This document shows, one piece after another, positions 54,310-63,068 of a DNA stretch of 64,000 bases; the stretch's first letter is position 1, and each line of letters opens with the position of its first letter. Position numbers and translations under genes: made by a program. This DNA comes from Sphingopyxis sp. OAS728. Lineage in GTDB: Bacteria > Pseudomonadota > Alphaproteobacteria > Sphingomonadales > Sphingomonadaceae. The notes under the pieces were generated by a model. The model ran no database searches and was not told the origin of the DNA. It saw only the letters and a program-made list of their open reading frames with translations. The stretch covers positions 1,550,001 to 1,614,000 of the forward strand of contig NZ_JADBDT010000001.1 of the NCBI RefSeq assembly GCF_014873485.1, written 5' to 3'.

Positions 54310-54558
54310 ATGGTGATGCTGAAGAAGATCGGACGCCTGTTCGTCATCAAGACCCGCTTCGAGGCGTGCCTCATCATCTATGCGCTGGCCGTCGGCGCGA
54401 TGGCGCGCGGCTCCGCTTACCTGCACGAATATCCGGGGACCGGCGGCAAGCTGTTGTTGCTCGCCTGTACCGGTTCGGTGTTCCTCGCCGGTGCCAAGAT
54501 TTTCGATTGCCTGCGTCATGAGCAAGCGGCGGCTGCGGCACTAAAACAGGCCGAATAG
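54310..54558 (+). CDS. Small membrane protein
   Basis: An 82-residue protein with two hydrophobic stretches (CLIIYALAVGAMA and LLLLACTGSVFLAGA), the second followed by a basic/Ala-rich tail. It starts at ATG 54310 and stands between the DUF5996 gene and the alpha/beta hydrolase gene. No family recognised. Confidence 0.6.
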   Translation: MVMLKKIGRLFVIKTRFEACLIIYALAVGAMARGSAYLHEYPGTGGKLLLLACTGSVFLAGAKIFDCLRHEQAAAAALKQAE

Positions 54559-54606
54559 GTCCCGTCAGCCTTTCACCTGTCACCCGGATATGCGAAGGCG
54601 TACGCC

Positions 54607-55362
54607 ATGAGCAGGATCAGCGGCCGCCCGGCCATCAGCAGCGAGCATGTCTATGGCCTCAGCCTGCGCGTCGCGCGCTGGCGTGAGGGCGCCCCCGGCA
54701 CGCCCCTGCTGTTCCTGAACGGCATCGGGGCCGATCTCGCCGCCGCCGCGCCGCTGCTCGCCCAGATTCATGGCCGCGAAGTATGGACGCTCGACATGCC
54801 CGGCGTCGGCGGCTCGCCCGACGCGCTGCTGCCCTATGGCGCGCCGACGATCGCGGCGGTGGTGATGGAGATCGCCGACCGCCTCGGCCACAAGGCGATC
54901 GATGTCGCCGGGTTCAGCTGGGGCGGCGCGTTGGCACAGCAGATCGCGATCCAGTTTCCGGGCCGCGTGCGCCGGCTGGTCCTGATGGCGACGACGCCGG
55001 TCATGGGTGCGCCGGGGATCGGTTGGGCCGCGATGTTCGACGACGATATGCTGGCGAGCGGGCTCAAGATCCAGACCGCGACCCCGCTCGGCATCGCCTA
55101 CCAGAGCGCGGCGATGGCGGGATGGAGCAGCGTCGGCTTCCTGTCGGGGCTGAAGAACCTCCCGACGCTGGTACTGATGGGCGAGCAGGATGGCGTGATG
55201 CCCGCCTGCTATGGCGAGATGCTTGCCGACCAGATCGACGGCGCGGTGCTGGAAATGGTGCCCGGCTCGCACCTTTTCCCCTTCACCCATGCCGCGGCCA
55301 TTTCGGCGCGGATCAGCGCGTTTCTGGATCAGCCGGCGACTGGCCAGCAAGCCGCCGCGTAA
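54607..55362 (+). CDS. Alpha/beta hydrolase (PHA depolymerase-like)
   Basis: A 251-residue alpha/beta hydrolase. Nucleophile elbow GFSWGGALAQQ, oxyanion stretch LFLNGIGADL, and the late Asp/His region GEQDGVMPACY and PGSHLFPFTH. The elbow recalls intracellular polyhydroxyalkanoate depolymerases of the PhaZ type, but the match is too general to be sure. It overlaps the next hydrolase tail to tail by 50 bases. Confidence 0.75.
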   Translation: MSRISGRPAISSEHVYGLSLRVARWREGAPGTPLLFLNGIGADLAAAAPLLAQIHGREVWTLDMPGVGGSPDALLPYGAPTIAAVVMEIADRLGHKAIDVAGFSWGGALAQQIAIQFPGRVRRLVLMATTPVMGAPGIGWAAMFDDDMLASGLKIQTATPLGIAYQSAAMAGWSSVGFLSGLKNLPTLVLMGEQDGVMPACYGEMLADQIDGAVLEMVPGSHLFPFTHAAAISARISAFLDQPATGQQAAA

Positions 55363-56359
55363 GGAAATCGGCGATCGCCTTCGCGGTCGCATCGGGAGCT
55401 TCCTCCATCGGCAGGTGGCCGATCCCCGGCAGCATCACGACCTCCGACCCCTTTATGCGTTCGTTGAAGGTCTTTGCCGCGCTGGGGTTAATTACGCGGT
55501 CCTTGTCGCCGAACAGGATCAGCGTCGGCGCCGTGATCTCGCCCACGCGCGCCGCCATCGCGGGTTCGCGGTCCATCCGCGTGCGCATCACCGTCGCCGC
55601 GCGATTCCCGGGAAAACGCAGCAATTCCCAATAGCGATCGATCATCGCGTCATCGACGATCTCCTGTTTCTCGACCGACCCGCGCAGCGATTGTTCGACG
55701 AGCATGCGCGGCGTCACGCGCGTCGCGAGCCAGCGGCCGAACGGATATTCGAGGACGCGGAAACCGACATTCGATTCGGGCCTTTTCTCGCCCTTGCGGA
55801 GCGGCATGCCGCTTGCGTCAAGGAGCAACAGCGCATCGACACGGTCGGGCTCGGCGAGCGCGTAGCGCCAGCTGACCCAACCGCCCATCGAATTGCCGCC
55901 GATGACAAAATGATCGAGTTCGAGCTTGGCCGCGACGACGTCGACCGCGGCGATCATGCCCGCGGCCGAATAATCGGTATCGGGGATCGCGCCGGTCAGG
56001 CCATGTCCGGGCAGGTCGAGCGTGACGACGCGCCAGGTCTCGCCAAGCCGCTCCACCAGCGGCTCCCACGTCTGGAGGCTGCTGTTCGCGCCGTGGATCA
56101 GGATGATCGCCCGGTCGCCGCGCTTGCCCTGATCGCGGTAATGGATGCGCTGTCCCGCCGGGCCGGCGACGAACGCGCCCGCGGGCCCGCTATATTTGGC
56201 GATCATTTCGTCGCGGTCGGTGTCGGGGGTGCGCAGCAACAGGAAGGCGCCAATGATCAATAGGATGATGCCGAGCGGGATCAGCACCCGCTTGCGCCGG
56301 TAAAGCGGTCGCCGCGGCGGTGGCGGCGGGTCGAAATCTATGTCGTCGGCAATCATCAT
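55313..56359 (-). CDS. Membrane-anchored alpha/beta hydrolase
   Basis: A 348-residue alpha/beta hydrolase with a cytoplasmic Pro-rich start (DPPPPPRRP), a membrane anchor (VLIPLGIILLIIGAFLLL) and a periplasmic catalytic domain: ILIHGANSSLQTW, GGNSMGGWVSWRYAL with nucleophile Ser, GDKDRVINPSAAKT and PGIGHLPMEEAP with the catalytic His. The protein overlaps the convergent hydrolase by 50 bases. Substrate unknown. Confidence 0.85.
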   Translation of the reverse strand: MMIADDIDFDPPPPPRRPLYRRKRVLIPLGIILLIIGAFLLLRTPDTDRDEMIAKYSGPAGAFVAGPAGQRIHYRDQGKRGDRAIILIHGANSSLQTWEPLVERLGETWRVVTLDLPGHGLTGAIPDTDYSAAGMIAAVDVVAAKLELDHFVIGGNSMGGWVSWRYALAEPDRVDALLLLDASGMPLRKGEKRPESNVGFRVLEYPFGRWLATRVTPRMLVEQSLRGSVEKQEIVDDAMIDRYWELLRFPGNRAATVMRTRMDREPAMAARVGEITAPTLILFGDKDRVINPSAAKTFNERIKGSEVVMLPGIGHLPMEEAPDATAKAIADFLTRRLAGQSPADPETR

Positions 56360-56415
56360 GCCCCCCTCAAGGCTTGGCGCGAACCTAGCGCACAGGTCTG
56401 GTGGGTCAATCTATC

Positions 56416-58083
56416 CTAAGGGTGGAGCGACCGGCGGAAGGTTTCGGGCAAGAATATCAGCCCGACGACCAACGTGATCACCGCGACGATCACCGGATAC
56501 CAGAGGCCATAATAGATATTGCCCGTCGCCGCGACCATCGCGAACGCCGTCGTCGGCAGGAAGCCGCCGAACCAGCCGTTGCCGATATGATAGGGCAGCG
56601 ACATTGCGGTGTAGCGGATGCGGCTGGGGAACAGCTCGACGAGCAGCGCGGCAATCGGACCGTAAACCATCGTCACGAGCAGCACGAGATAGAAGAGGAT
56701 CGCGACGACGAGCGGCTTGTTCATGGCGTCGAGATCGGCCTTGGCGGGATAGCCCGCGTCGGCGGTCGCAGCAGCCAGTTCCTTGCGGAACGCTTCGGCC
56801 GCCGCGGCGCGATCTTCCTCGGCGAGCCGCCAGGGTTCGGGGGCGACCAGCACGCGCTTGCCGACCCACACATCGGCGGGTTCGCCGGTGCGGCGCGGGC
56901 GGGTGATGCTGGTATAGCTGACGCCCGCCTTGGCGAGCGCCGACTTCGCGATGTCGCAGCCAGTGCTTTCGAACTTCTCCTTGCCCACCGGATCGAACTG
57001 GAAGGCGCAGGCGCCGGGGTCGGCATTGACCGTGACCGCCGCCGCCTGCTGCGCCTTCGCCATCGCCGGGTTTGCCGCGCTGGTCAGCATCTGGAACGCC
57101 GGGAAATAGGTGAGCGCCGCGAGCGCGCAGCCCGCGAGGATGATCGGCTTGCGCCCGACCTTGTCGCTGAGCCAGCCGAAGAAGATGAAGAAGGGCGTGC
57201 CGAGCGCGAGCGCGATGGCGATGAGAATGTTGGCGGTCGCGCCGTCGACCTTCAGCGTCTTTTCAAGGAAGAAGAGCGCATAGAATTGCCCCGAATACCA
57301 GACCACCGCCTGCCCGGCGACCGCGCCGAACAGCGCGACGATCACCCATTTCAGGTTTTCCCAGCGACCGAAGGCTTCGGTGAGCGGCGCCTTCGAGGTC
57401 GTGCCCTCCTCCTTCATCTGCTTGAAGACAGGGCTTTCCTCGAGCTGGAGTCGGATCCAGAGCGACACGCCGAGCAGGATCACCGAGATCAGGAAGGGAA
57501 TGCGCCAGCCCCAGTCGGCGAACGCTGCCTCGCCCATCGCCGAACGGATGACGATGACGACGCCGAGCGCCGCGAACAGGCCCAGCGTCGCGGTGGTCTG
57601 GATGAAGCTGGTGAAGAGGCCGCGTTTGCCATCGGGGGCGTGTTCGGCGACGTAAGTGGCCGCGCCGCCATATTCGCCGCCGAGCGCGAGGCCCTGAACG
57701 AGGCGCAACACCACCAACAGGATCGGTGCCGCGACGCCGATCGACGCATAGCTGGGCAAAACGCCGACGAGGAAGGTCGATACCCCCATCAGACCCATGG
57801 TGACGAGAAAGGTGTTCTTGCGCCCGACGAGATCGCCGATGCGCCCGAAGACGACCGCACCGAACGGCCTGACCGCAAAGCCCGCAGCGAAGGCGGCGAG
57901 CGCGAAGATGAAGCCGGTGGTCTCGTTGACCCCCGAAAAGAACTGCGCCGAAATGATCGTCGCGAGCAGGCCGTAGAGGTAGAAATCATACCATTCGAAC
58001 ACCGTGCCGAGCGACGAGGCAAGGATGACCTTGCGTTCGCTCTGCCGGGTATCGACCGCAACTGCTGCTTCGCCTTCGGCCAT
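56416..58083 (-). CDS. MFS transporter (MHS family) with large periplasmic insertion
   Basis: A 555-residue inner-membrane symporter related to proline/betaine and alpha-ketoglutarate/shikimate carriers: SSLGTVFEWYDFYLYGLLA in segment 1, GRIGDLVGRKNTFLVTMG and LALGGEYGGAATYVAEHAP are characteristic. Segments up to about 330 are followed by an insertion of about 120 polar residues (335-455) with two Cys, then the last segments. The insertion should lie in the periplasm. Substrate unknown. Its start lies downstream of the helicase terminator at 58130. Confidence 0.88.
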   Translation of the reverse strand: MAEGEAAVAVDTRQSERKVILASSLGTVFEWYDFYLYGLLATIISAQFFSGVNETTGFIFALAAFAAGFAVRPFGAVVFGRIGDLVGRKNTFLVTMGLMGVSTFLVGVLPSYASIGVAAPILLVVLRLVQGLALGGEYGGAATYVAEHAPDGKRGLFTSFIQTTATLGLFAALGVVIVIRSAMGEAAFADWGWRIPFLISVILLGVSLWIRLQLEESPVFKQMKEEGTTSKAPLTEAFGRWENLKWVIVALFGAVAGQAVVWYSGQFYALFFLEKTLKVDGATANILIAIALALGTPFFIFFGWLSDKVGRKPIILAGCALAALTYFPAFQMLTSAANPAMAKAQQAAAVTVNADPGACAFQFDPVGKEKFESTGCDIAKSALAKAGVSYTSITRPRRTGEPADVWVGKRVLVAPEPWRLAEEDRAAAAEAFRKELAAATADAGYPAKADLDAMNKPLVVAILFYLVLLVTMVYGPIAALLVELFPSRIRYTAMSLPYHIGNGWFGGFLPTTAFAMVAATGNIYYGLWYPVIVAVITLVVGLIFLPETFRRSLHP

Positions 58084-58129
58084 CCGTCACCCCTCTCTTG
58101 TGTTTTTCCGTCCTTCCGAAGGGGGACAT

Positions 58130-58163
58130 AAAAAACCCCACCTCGCCGGAACGAGATGGGGTT
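58130..58163 (-). terminator. Rho-independent terminator of the helicase gene
   Basis: On the minus strand AACCCCATCTCG pairs with CGAGGTGGGGTT (one G-U) around a 6-base loop and is followed by six T. It lies just before the start of the MFS gene and ends transcripts coming from the DEAD-box helicase. Confidence 0.85.
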
Positions 58164-58194
58164 AGCAAAACCGGCTTGCACCGAGCTTTCGCGT

Positions 58195-58216
58195 CCCCTC
58201 ATCCGAAGATGAGGGG
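58195..58216 (-). terminator. Additional stem-loop after the helicase stop
   Basis: CCCCTCATC pairs with GATGAGGGG around a 4-base loop, 26 bases after the helicase stop. It has no T run and may help protect the mRNA end or act as a pause ahead of the main terminator at 58130-58163. Confidence 0.55.
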
Positions 58217-58241
58217 GAACGTAGCGGCGCGGGAAGCTACG

Positions 58242-59624
58242 TCAACCGACGCGCTTCACTGCGCCCTTGTGCGCGCCGACGCTCTTGTTCCGCGGGCGGA
58301 AGCGGCGCTTGCGCTGACCCTCGGCACCTTCACCGCCGGGTGCGCCGTCGCGGCGCGGCCCCCGATCGCCGCGCGGCTTGTTCCCGTCACGGCCGCGGAG
58401 CGCGTCTTCGCGCTGGCGCTGCGGGTTGCGGCCTTTACTGCCGGTATCGCGCGGCGGCTGCGCCGGCTTCGGCAGGTTGCGCACCAGTTCGTTGAAATTC
58501 TCGGGCAGCGGCATCGGTTCGGACTTCGTCCGCGTCACACGCTCGATATCGCGCATATAGGTGCGCTCATCGGGGGCGATGAAACTGATCGCCTTGCCCT
58601 CGGCCCCCGCGCGCGCGGTGCGGCCGATGCGGTGGACATATTGTTCAGGCACGTTCGGGATCTCGAAGTTGATGACGTGCGACACGCCCGACACGTCGAT
58701 ACCGCGCGCGGCAATGTCGGTCGCGACAAGCAGCTTGATCTCGCCCGAACGGAAAGCCTGCAGCGCGTGGGTGCGCTGCGACTGGCTCTTGTTGCCGTGG
58801 ATCGCCATCGCCTTGATGTTCGCACCCGCAAGATGGCGCACAACGCGGTCGGCACCATGCTTGGTGCGGGTGAAGATCAGCGCGCGGTCGATATCTTCCT
58901 TCTGCACCACGGCGTGGAGCAGCGCCTGCTTTTCCTTCTGTTCGACGAAGGTCGAGAACTGGCGGATCTTTTCCGCCGTGGTCGATTGCGGCGCGACCGA
59001 CACAGTCACGGGATCCTCGAGGAACTGTTCGGCCAGATGCGCAATTTCCTTCGGCATCGTCGCCGAGAAGAAGAGGTTCTGGCGGCGCGACGGCAGCAGC
59101 TTGGCGATGCGGCGCAGCGAGTGGATGAAACCCATGTCCATCATCTGGTCGGCTTCGTCGAGGACGAAGATTTCGACATCGTCCATGCGCAGCGCGCGCT
59201 GGTCGATCAGGTCGAGCAGGCGGCCCGGGGTCGCGACGAGAATATCGACGCCGCCCGAAAGGTCGCGGATCTGCTTGTTGATCGGCACGCCGCCGAAGAC
59301 GGTCGTCACGCTGAGCTTGGTAAAGCGGCCATAGTCGCGGCAGCTCTGCGCGATCTGCGCGGCGAGCTCGCGCGTCGGCGCGAGTACCAGCATGCGGCAG
59401 CTGCGCGGATTGGCGCGATGCGGATAGGTCAAGAGGTGATGGATCGAGGGCAGCGAGAAGCCGGCGGTCTTACCGGTGCCGGTCTGCGCGATACCGCACA
59501 GATCGCGGCCCTTCATCAGCGGCGGGATCGCCTGCGTCTGGATCGGGGTCGGCTGCGTATAATCCTTGGCGGCAAGCGCGCGATTGATGTCGGCGTGCAG
59601 GCCAAAGTCGTTGAAAGTCGTCAT
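58242..59624 (-). CDS. DEAD-box ATP-dependent RNA helicase
   Basis: A 460-residue RhlE-like helicase: Q motif TQPTPIQTQAIPPL, Walker A GIAQTGTGKTAGF (about 44-56), LAPTRELAAQI, the DEAD box VLDEADQMMDMGF, SATMPKEI, and HRIGRTARAGAEGKAISF. A basic, Arg/Gly/Pro-rich tail of about 80 residues (PKPAQPPRDTGSKGRNPQRQ and beyond) is likely disordered and RNA-binding. The ATG at 59624 starts MTTFNDFGLH; upstream in-frame sequence is not conserved in type. Confidence 0.94.
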   Translation of the reverse strand: MTTFNDFGLHADINRALAAKDYTQPTPIQTQAIPPLMKGRDLCGIAQTGTGKTAGFSLPSIHHLLTYPHRANPRSCRMLVLAPTRELAAQIAQSCRDYGRFTKLSVTTVFGGVPINKQIRDLSGGVDILVATPGRLLDLIDQRALRMDDVEIFVLDEADQMMDMGFIHSLRRIAKLLPSRRQNLFFSATMPKEIAHLAEQFLEDPVTVSVAPQSTTAEKIRQFSTFVEQKEKQALLHAVVQKEDIDRALIFTRTKHGADRVVRHLAGANIKAMAIHGNKSQSQRTHALQAFRSGEIKLLVATDIAARGIDVSGVSHVINFEIPNVPEQYVHRIGRTARAGAEGKAISFIAPDERTYMRDIERVTRTKSEPMPLPENFNELVRNLPKPAQPPRDTGSKGRNPQRQREDALRGRDGNKPRGDRGPRRDGAPGGEGAEGQRKRRFRPRNKSVGAHKGAVKRVG

Positions 59625-59932
59625 AAGATACTCACATAGGGCGACGCGCAGGCGCATCCGTTCGTATCGAACGGACGGCGCACGGCCGCGGGTTCGAAAC
59701 GACCCGCGTGAAAGGGTGCCTCTGGGGACAAAGCGCTGGTCCGGCTCGCCCGCGCCTGAAAATGGGCGGGAAATCACGCTGCCGGTGGTTGCGGCGGGTG
59801 GTCCCGCCATGCTGCGCTGCACAATATATGGCATAATGCCCGCAATTTTGCAAGGTGATTACGAATGTATGTGTCGCGCGCCTTGTCGACGCGCCCTTCT
59901 TTCTGCATCAAAAGCAAAAGAGGGAGAGCGAC
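59625..59932. promoter_or_regulatory. Divergent regulatory region of helicase and glpK
   Basis: The 308-base gap holds promoters for both genes. On the helicase side its leader has two stable hairpins: CCGTTCG/CGAACGG (59658-59664 with 59668-59674) and CGCGGGT/ACCCGCG (59687-59693 with 59702-59708). The palindrome GGCATAATGCC lies at 59830-59840. A possible minus-strand promoter is TTGCAA with TATATT about 19 bases away. No gene is visible. Confidence 0.4.
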
Positions 59933-61402
59933 ATGGCCGAGATCATCGTCATCGACGAGGGCACGACGTCGACGCGCACGATGCTTTTCGGCGCCGACGG
60001 TACCCCGCTCGGCAGCGCGCAGCGCGAAATCCGGCAACATTATCCCGGGCCCGGGCTGGTCGAGCATGACGCCGCCGAAATCTGGGAGGCGACCCTCGCC
60101 TGCACGCGCGAGATGATCGACCAGGCCGGCGGCGCCGACCATGTCGCCGCGATCGGGATCACCAACCAGCGCGAGACGGTGGTGTTCTGGGACCGGACGA
60201 CGGGCGAGCCGCTGGCGCGCGCGATCGTGTGGCAGGACCGGCGCTCGGCCGCCGATTGCGCCGCGCTGAAAGAGGCGGGCCACGAGCCCATGGCGCAAGC
60301 AAAGAGCGGATTGCTGCTCGATCCCTATTTTTCGGGGAGCAAGATCGGCTGGGCGTTGAAGCACTGGCCGCAGCTCAAGGAAGCCGGCGACCGGCTCGCG
60401 GTCGGGACGGTCGAATCCTATCTGGTCTATCGCCTGACCGGCGGTGTGCATGTCAGCGACGCGAGCAACGCGTCGCGTACGCAGTTGATGGACATCAACG
60501 GCGCTGGCGGCTGGGACGCCGAACTCTGCGACCTGCTCGGCGTGCCGATGGGCCTGCTTCCCGAAATCACCGGCTGTACGACGCGCGTCGGCACGACCAG
60601 CCCCGCGCTGTTCGGCGGCGCGATCCCCATCTGCGGCATGGCGGGCGACCAGCAAGCGGCCACGATCGGGCAGGCGTGCCTGTTGCCGGGGCAGACCAAG
60701 GCGACCTTCGGCACCGGCGCCTTCATCCTGTCGGCAAGCGGCACGGTGCGGCCGGTATCGAACCATCGCCTGCTCGCGACGGTGCTGGTGCAGGAGGGCG
60801 ACGTTCGCTCCTACGCGCTCGAAGGGTCGGTGTTCGTCGCGGGCAGCCTGATCAAATGGCTCCGCGACGGGCTCGGCCTGCTCGCCAGCGCGGGCGAGAG
60901 CGAGGGACTGGCGCGGTCGGTCGCGGACAATGGCGGGGTCTATCTGGTCCCTGCCCTCACCGGGCTTGGCGCGCCGCATTGGCGCCCCGATGCCCTCGCC
61001 GCGCTATCGGGGCTCAGCTTTGCGACAACCAAGGCGCACGTCGCGCGCGCGGCGCTGGAGGCGCAAGCCTACCAGGCCCACGACCTCAAATCGGCCTTCG
61101 CCGCCGACGGGGTCGACTGGGCCGAACTGCGCATCGACGGCGGCATGGCGGCCAACGACTGGATGGCGCAGGATCTGGCCGATGTGCTGGACCTGACCGT
61201 CGAGCGGCCGGATTTCGTCGAAAGCACCGCGCTCGGCGCCGCGATGCTCGCCGCGACCGGCGCGGGGCTCTATCCCGACCTCGCCAGCGCGACGAAGGCA
61301 ATGCGCGGCACCGCGACGCGCTTCACGCCCGCGCTCGAGCCCGAGAAACGCAAAACGCGCCTTGCCGGGTGGCAAAGCGCGCTTGCAAAGGTTTTGGGCT
61401 GA
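59933..61402 (+). CDS. glpK: Glycerol kinase
   Basis: A 489-residue FGGY-family kinase phosphorylating glycerol to sn-glycerol 3-phosphate. Clear are IDEGTTSTRTMLFGADG (phosphate 1 site; the common form has DQGTTS), AIGITNQRETVVFWDRTTGEPL, HVSDASNASRTQLMDIN, GTGAFIL and LRIDGGMAANDWM. The ATG at 59933 follows AGGGAGAG. The gene stands alone without glpF or glpD nearby, and converges on rpmE. Confidence 0.96.
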   Translation: MAEIIVIDEGTTSTRTMLFGADGTPLGSAQREIRQHYPGPGLVEHDAAEIWEATLACTREMIDQAGGADHVAAIGITNQRETVVFWDRTTGEPLARAIVWQDRRSAADCAALKEAGHEPMAQAKSGLLLDPYFSGSKIGWALKHWPQLKEAGDRLAVGTVESYLVYRLTGGVHVSDASNASRTQLMDINGAGGWDAELCDLLGVPMGLLPEITGCTTRVGTTSPALFGGAIPICGMAGDQQAATIGQACLLPGQTKATFGTGAFILSASGTVRPVSNHRLLATVLVQEGDVRSYALEGSVFVAGSLIKWLRDGLGLLASAGESEGLARSVADNGGVYLVPALTGLGAPHWRPDALAALSGLSFATTKAHVARAALEAQAYQAHDLKSAFAADGVDWAELRIDGGMAANDWMAQDLADVLDLTVERPDFVESTALGAAMLAATGAGLYPDLASATKAMRGTATRFTPALEPEKRKTRLAGWQSALAKVLG

Positions 61403-61426
61403 TCCCCGCTTGCGCGGTGGATGCCA

Positions 61427-61654
61427 TTAGCGCTTGAGGGTGAGACCACCGAAACGCTTGTTGAACTTCGCGACCTGACCCGCAGCGTCGAGCATGCGTC
61501 CGGTACCGCCGGTCCATGCCGGGTGCGCGGTGGGGTCGATTTCGAGCGTCATCGTGTCGCCCTCTTTGCCCCAGGTCGAGCGCGTCTGATATTCGGTGCC
61601 ATCGGTCATCTTGACCGTGATCATGTGATAGTCGGGGTGAATGTCGTTCTTCAT
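61427..61654 (-). CDS. rpmE: 50S ribosomal protein L31
   Basis: A 75-residue L31 ([19 protein letters not shown] and AHPAWTGG). It lacks the Cys residues of zinc-binding L31, as is usual in alphaproteobacteria. It is read from 61654 and converges with glpK, 24 bases away. It is probably downstream of fabZ in order but separated by the strong palindromes at 61774-61871. Confidence 0.97.
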   Translation of the reverse strand: MKNDIHPDYHMITVKMTDGTEYQTRSTWGKEGDTMTLEIDPTAHPAWTGGTGRMLDAAGQVAKFNKRFGGLTLKR

Positions 61655-61773
61655 GTCTTGGGCTCCTGTGCCGCTGGTTTCCGACCAGCCGCGTGAGTCG
61701 ATGCTTCCCCGTCCGGGGCCGCGAAGCGGCGTCCCCTAACGGCGAAAGCCGGATTTTGCAAGCACGCTTTGTT

Positions 61774-61791
61774 TTCCGGCTAACGCCGGAA
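61774..61791. repeat. Short inverted repeat next to the long palindrome
   Basis: TTCCGGC-TAAC-GCCGGAA is a perfect 7-bp stem abutting the long inverted repeat at 61793. Together they form two adjacent hairpins in the minus-strand transcript after fabZ. Confidence 0.7.
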
Positions 61792-61792
61792 G

Positions 61793-61871
61793 CGGCACCT
61801 GCCCGCTCCCCCACCCAGCCTCCCGACATAGTATTCTATGGGAGGCTGGGTGGGGGAGCGGGCAGGTGCCG
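61793..61871. repeat. Long perfect inverted repeat between rpmE and fabZ
   Basis: The 32-base arms 61793-61824 and 61840-61871 are exact complements (inner part CCCACCCAGCCTCCC / GGGAGGCTGGGTGGG) around a 15-base loop that itself can pair CATAG with CTATG. It lies 13 bases after the fabZ stop on the transcribed strand, so it can act as a terminator, but its size fits a small palindromic repeat element better. Confidence 0.85.
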
Positions 61872-61883
61872 TCTAACTAACGC

Positions 61884-62363
61884 TTAGTCGCTCGGCGGAT
61901 CGGCGATCATCGCGGTGAACTGGCATTCGGTCGCGAGTTGGCCGCCGAGCATCGCCTTGCCTTCGAACTTGCAGATATTCCGCTTCGCCTGAAGGATGGT
62001 GACGTGGAGGTCGAGCAATACGCCGGGTTCGACGGGCTTACGGAACTTCACCCCGTCGATGCCCATGAAATAGACGAGCTTGCCCGAGCCGCCGAGGCCG
62101 AGCGATTCGATCGCCAATATGCCGCCCGCCTGCGCCAGCGCCTCGACGATGAGGACGCCGGGCATGATCGGCCGGCCGGGGAAATGCCCTTGGAAAAAGG
62201 GCTCGTTCATCGTCACCGCCTTGACCGCGTGGATCGAGGTGTCCTTCACCATCGATTCCACCCGGTCGACGAGCAGCATCGGATAACGATGCGGCAACAG
62301 CGTCAGGATCCGGCGGATATCCACCGGCCCCAATGCGCCTGCCCCGTTTTCCCCGTCCGTCAT
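61884..62363 (-). CDS. fabZ: 3-hydroxyacyl-ACP dehydratase FabZ
   Basis: A 159-residue hot-dog-fold enzyme dehydrating 3-hydroxyacyl-ACP in fatty acid elongation. Catalytic His lies in [15 protein letters not shown] and Glu in [33 protein letters not shown] is the usual N-terminal motif. It follows ompH by 6 bases; the lpxD that normally lies between them and the lpxA that usually follows are absent. Confidence 0.96.
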   Translation of the reverse strand: MTDGENGAGALGPVDIRRILTLLPHRYPMLLVDRVESMVKDTSIHAVKAVTMNEPFFQGHFPGRPIMPGVLIVEALAQAGGILAIESLGLGGSGKLVYFMGIDGVKFRKPVEPGVLLDLHVTILQAKRNICKFEGKAMLGGQLATECQFTAMIADPPSD

Positions 62364-62369
62364 CGATCT

Positions 62370-63068
62370 TTAGCGGGTCGTCGGAGCGGTGCCGGTCGGT
62401 GCCGGAGCCGGGGTCGCCGGACGCGCGCCACCCTGTGCGGCGCGGGCCTGGTCCATCAGCTGCTGGTTGCGCTGCTGGACGAGCTGGCCCGGCTGATAAC
62501 CGGCGGGAACCGCGATCGACACGTTGGGCAGGATGCGGTTGAGTTCGGTCACCACCGCGTCGGTGATGTCGACATTGTTTTCGCGCGCGATCACCGCCTC
62601 GGGGTTCACGAGCAGGTCGACCTTTTTCGCGGTCATCGCGGCCTTGATCGCTTCGTTCATGCGAACGCTGATTTGGTCTTCGACATAGGCAATCGCGAGG
62701 TCGACCGGCGCGCCGATCTGGCCGAGTTCGGTCTGCGCGGCGCGCTGCTTGTCCTGAACGGCCTTGCCGGCCGCCTGGACCGCGGTTTCGTTGCGCGGCG
62801 TCTTTTTGATTTCTTCGTTATATTTGGCAACGAGGACGTTGACTTCGGCCTGCAGCGTCTGGCCGCGCGACTGCTGCTGGTCGATCTGCGCCTTGTAGGT
62901 CGTCTCGATCTGGGTCGAGGCGGTCTGGAACGCGTTCGAGCGGGCGGCGGCGACGCGGACGTCGGCGACGCCGACACCCTTGGCCTGCGCAATGGCCGGA
63001 GCCGACAGGATGGGCGAAACCGACAGCGTGGCCATCGCCAGCGCCGAAGCGACGAGAAGTTTCTTCAT
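62370..63068 (-). CDS. OmpH/Skp-family periplasmic chaperone
   Basis: A 232-residue exported protein. A signal peptide (LLVASALAMATLSVSPIL, ending AIA-Q near residue 27) is followed by GVGVADVRVAAARSNAFQT, a long charged helical region and a Pro/Ala-rich tail (GARPATPAPAPTGTAPTT). Skp-type chaperones hold unfolded outer-membrane proteins for BamA. The ATG overlaps the bamA stop by one base (TAATG), the usual bamA-ompH linkage. Confidence 0.9.
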   Translation of the reverse strand: MKKLLVASALAMATLSVSPILSAPAIAQAKGVGVADVRVAAARSNAFQTASTQIETTYKAQIDQQQSRGQTLQAEVNVLVAKYNEEIKKTPRNETAVQAAGKAVQDKQRAAQTELGQIGAPVDLAIAYVEDQISVRMNEAIKAAMTAKKVDLLVNPEAVIARENNVDITDAVVTELNRILPNVSIAVPAGYQPGQLVQQRNQQLMDQARAAQGGARPATPAPAPTGTAPTTR

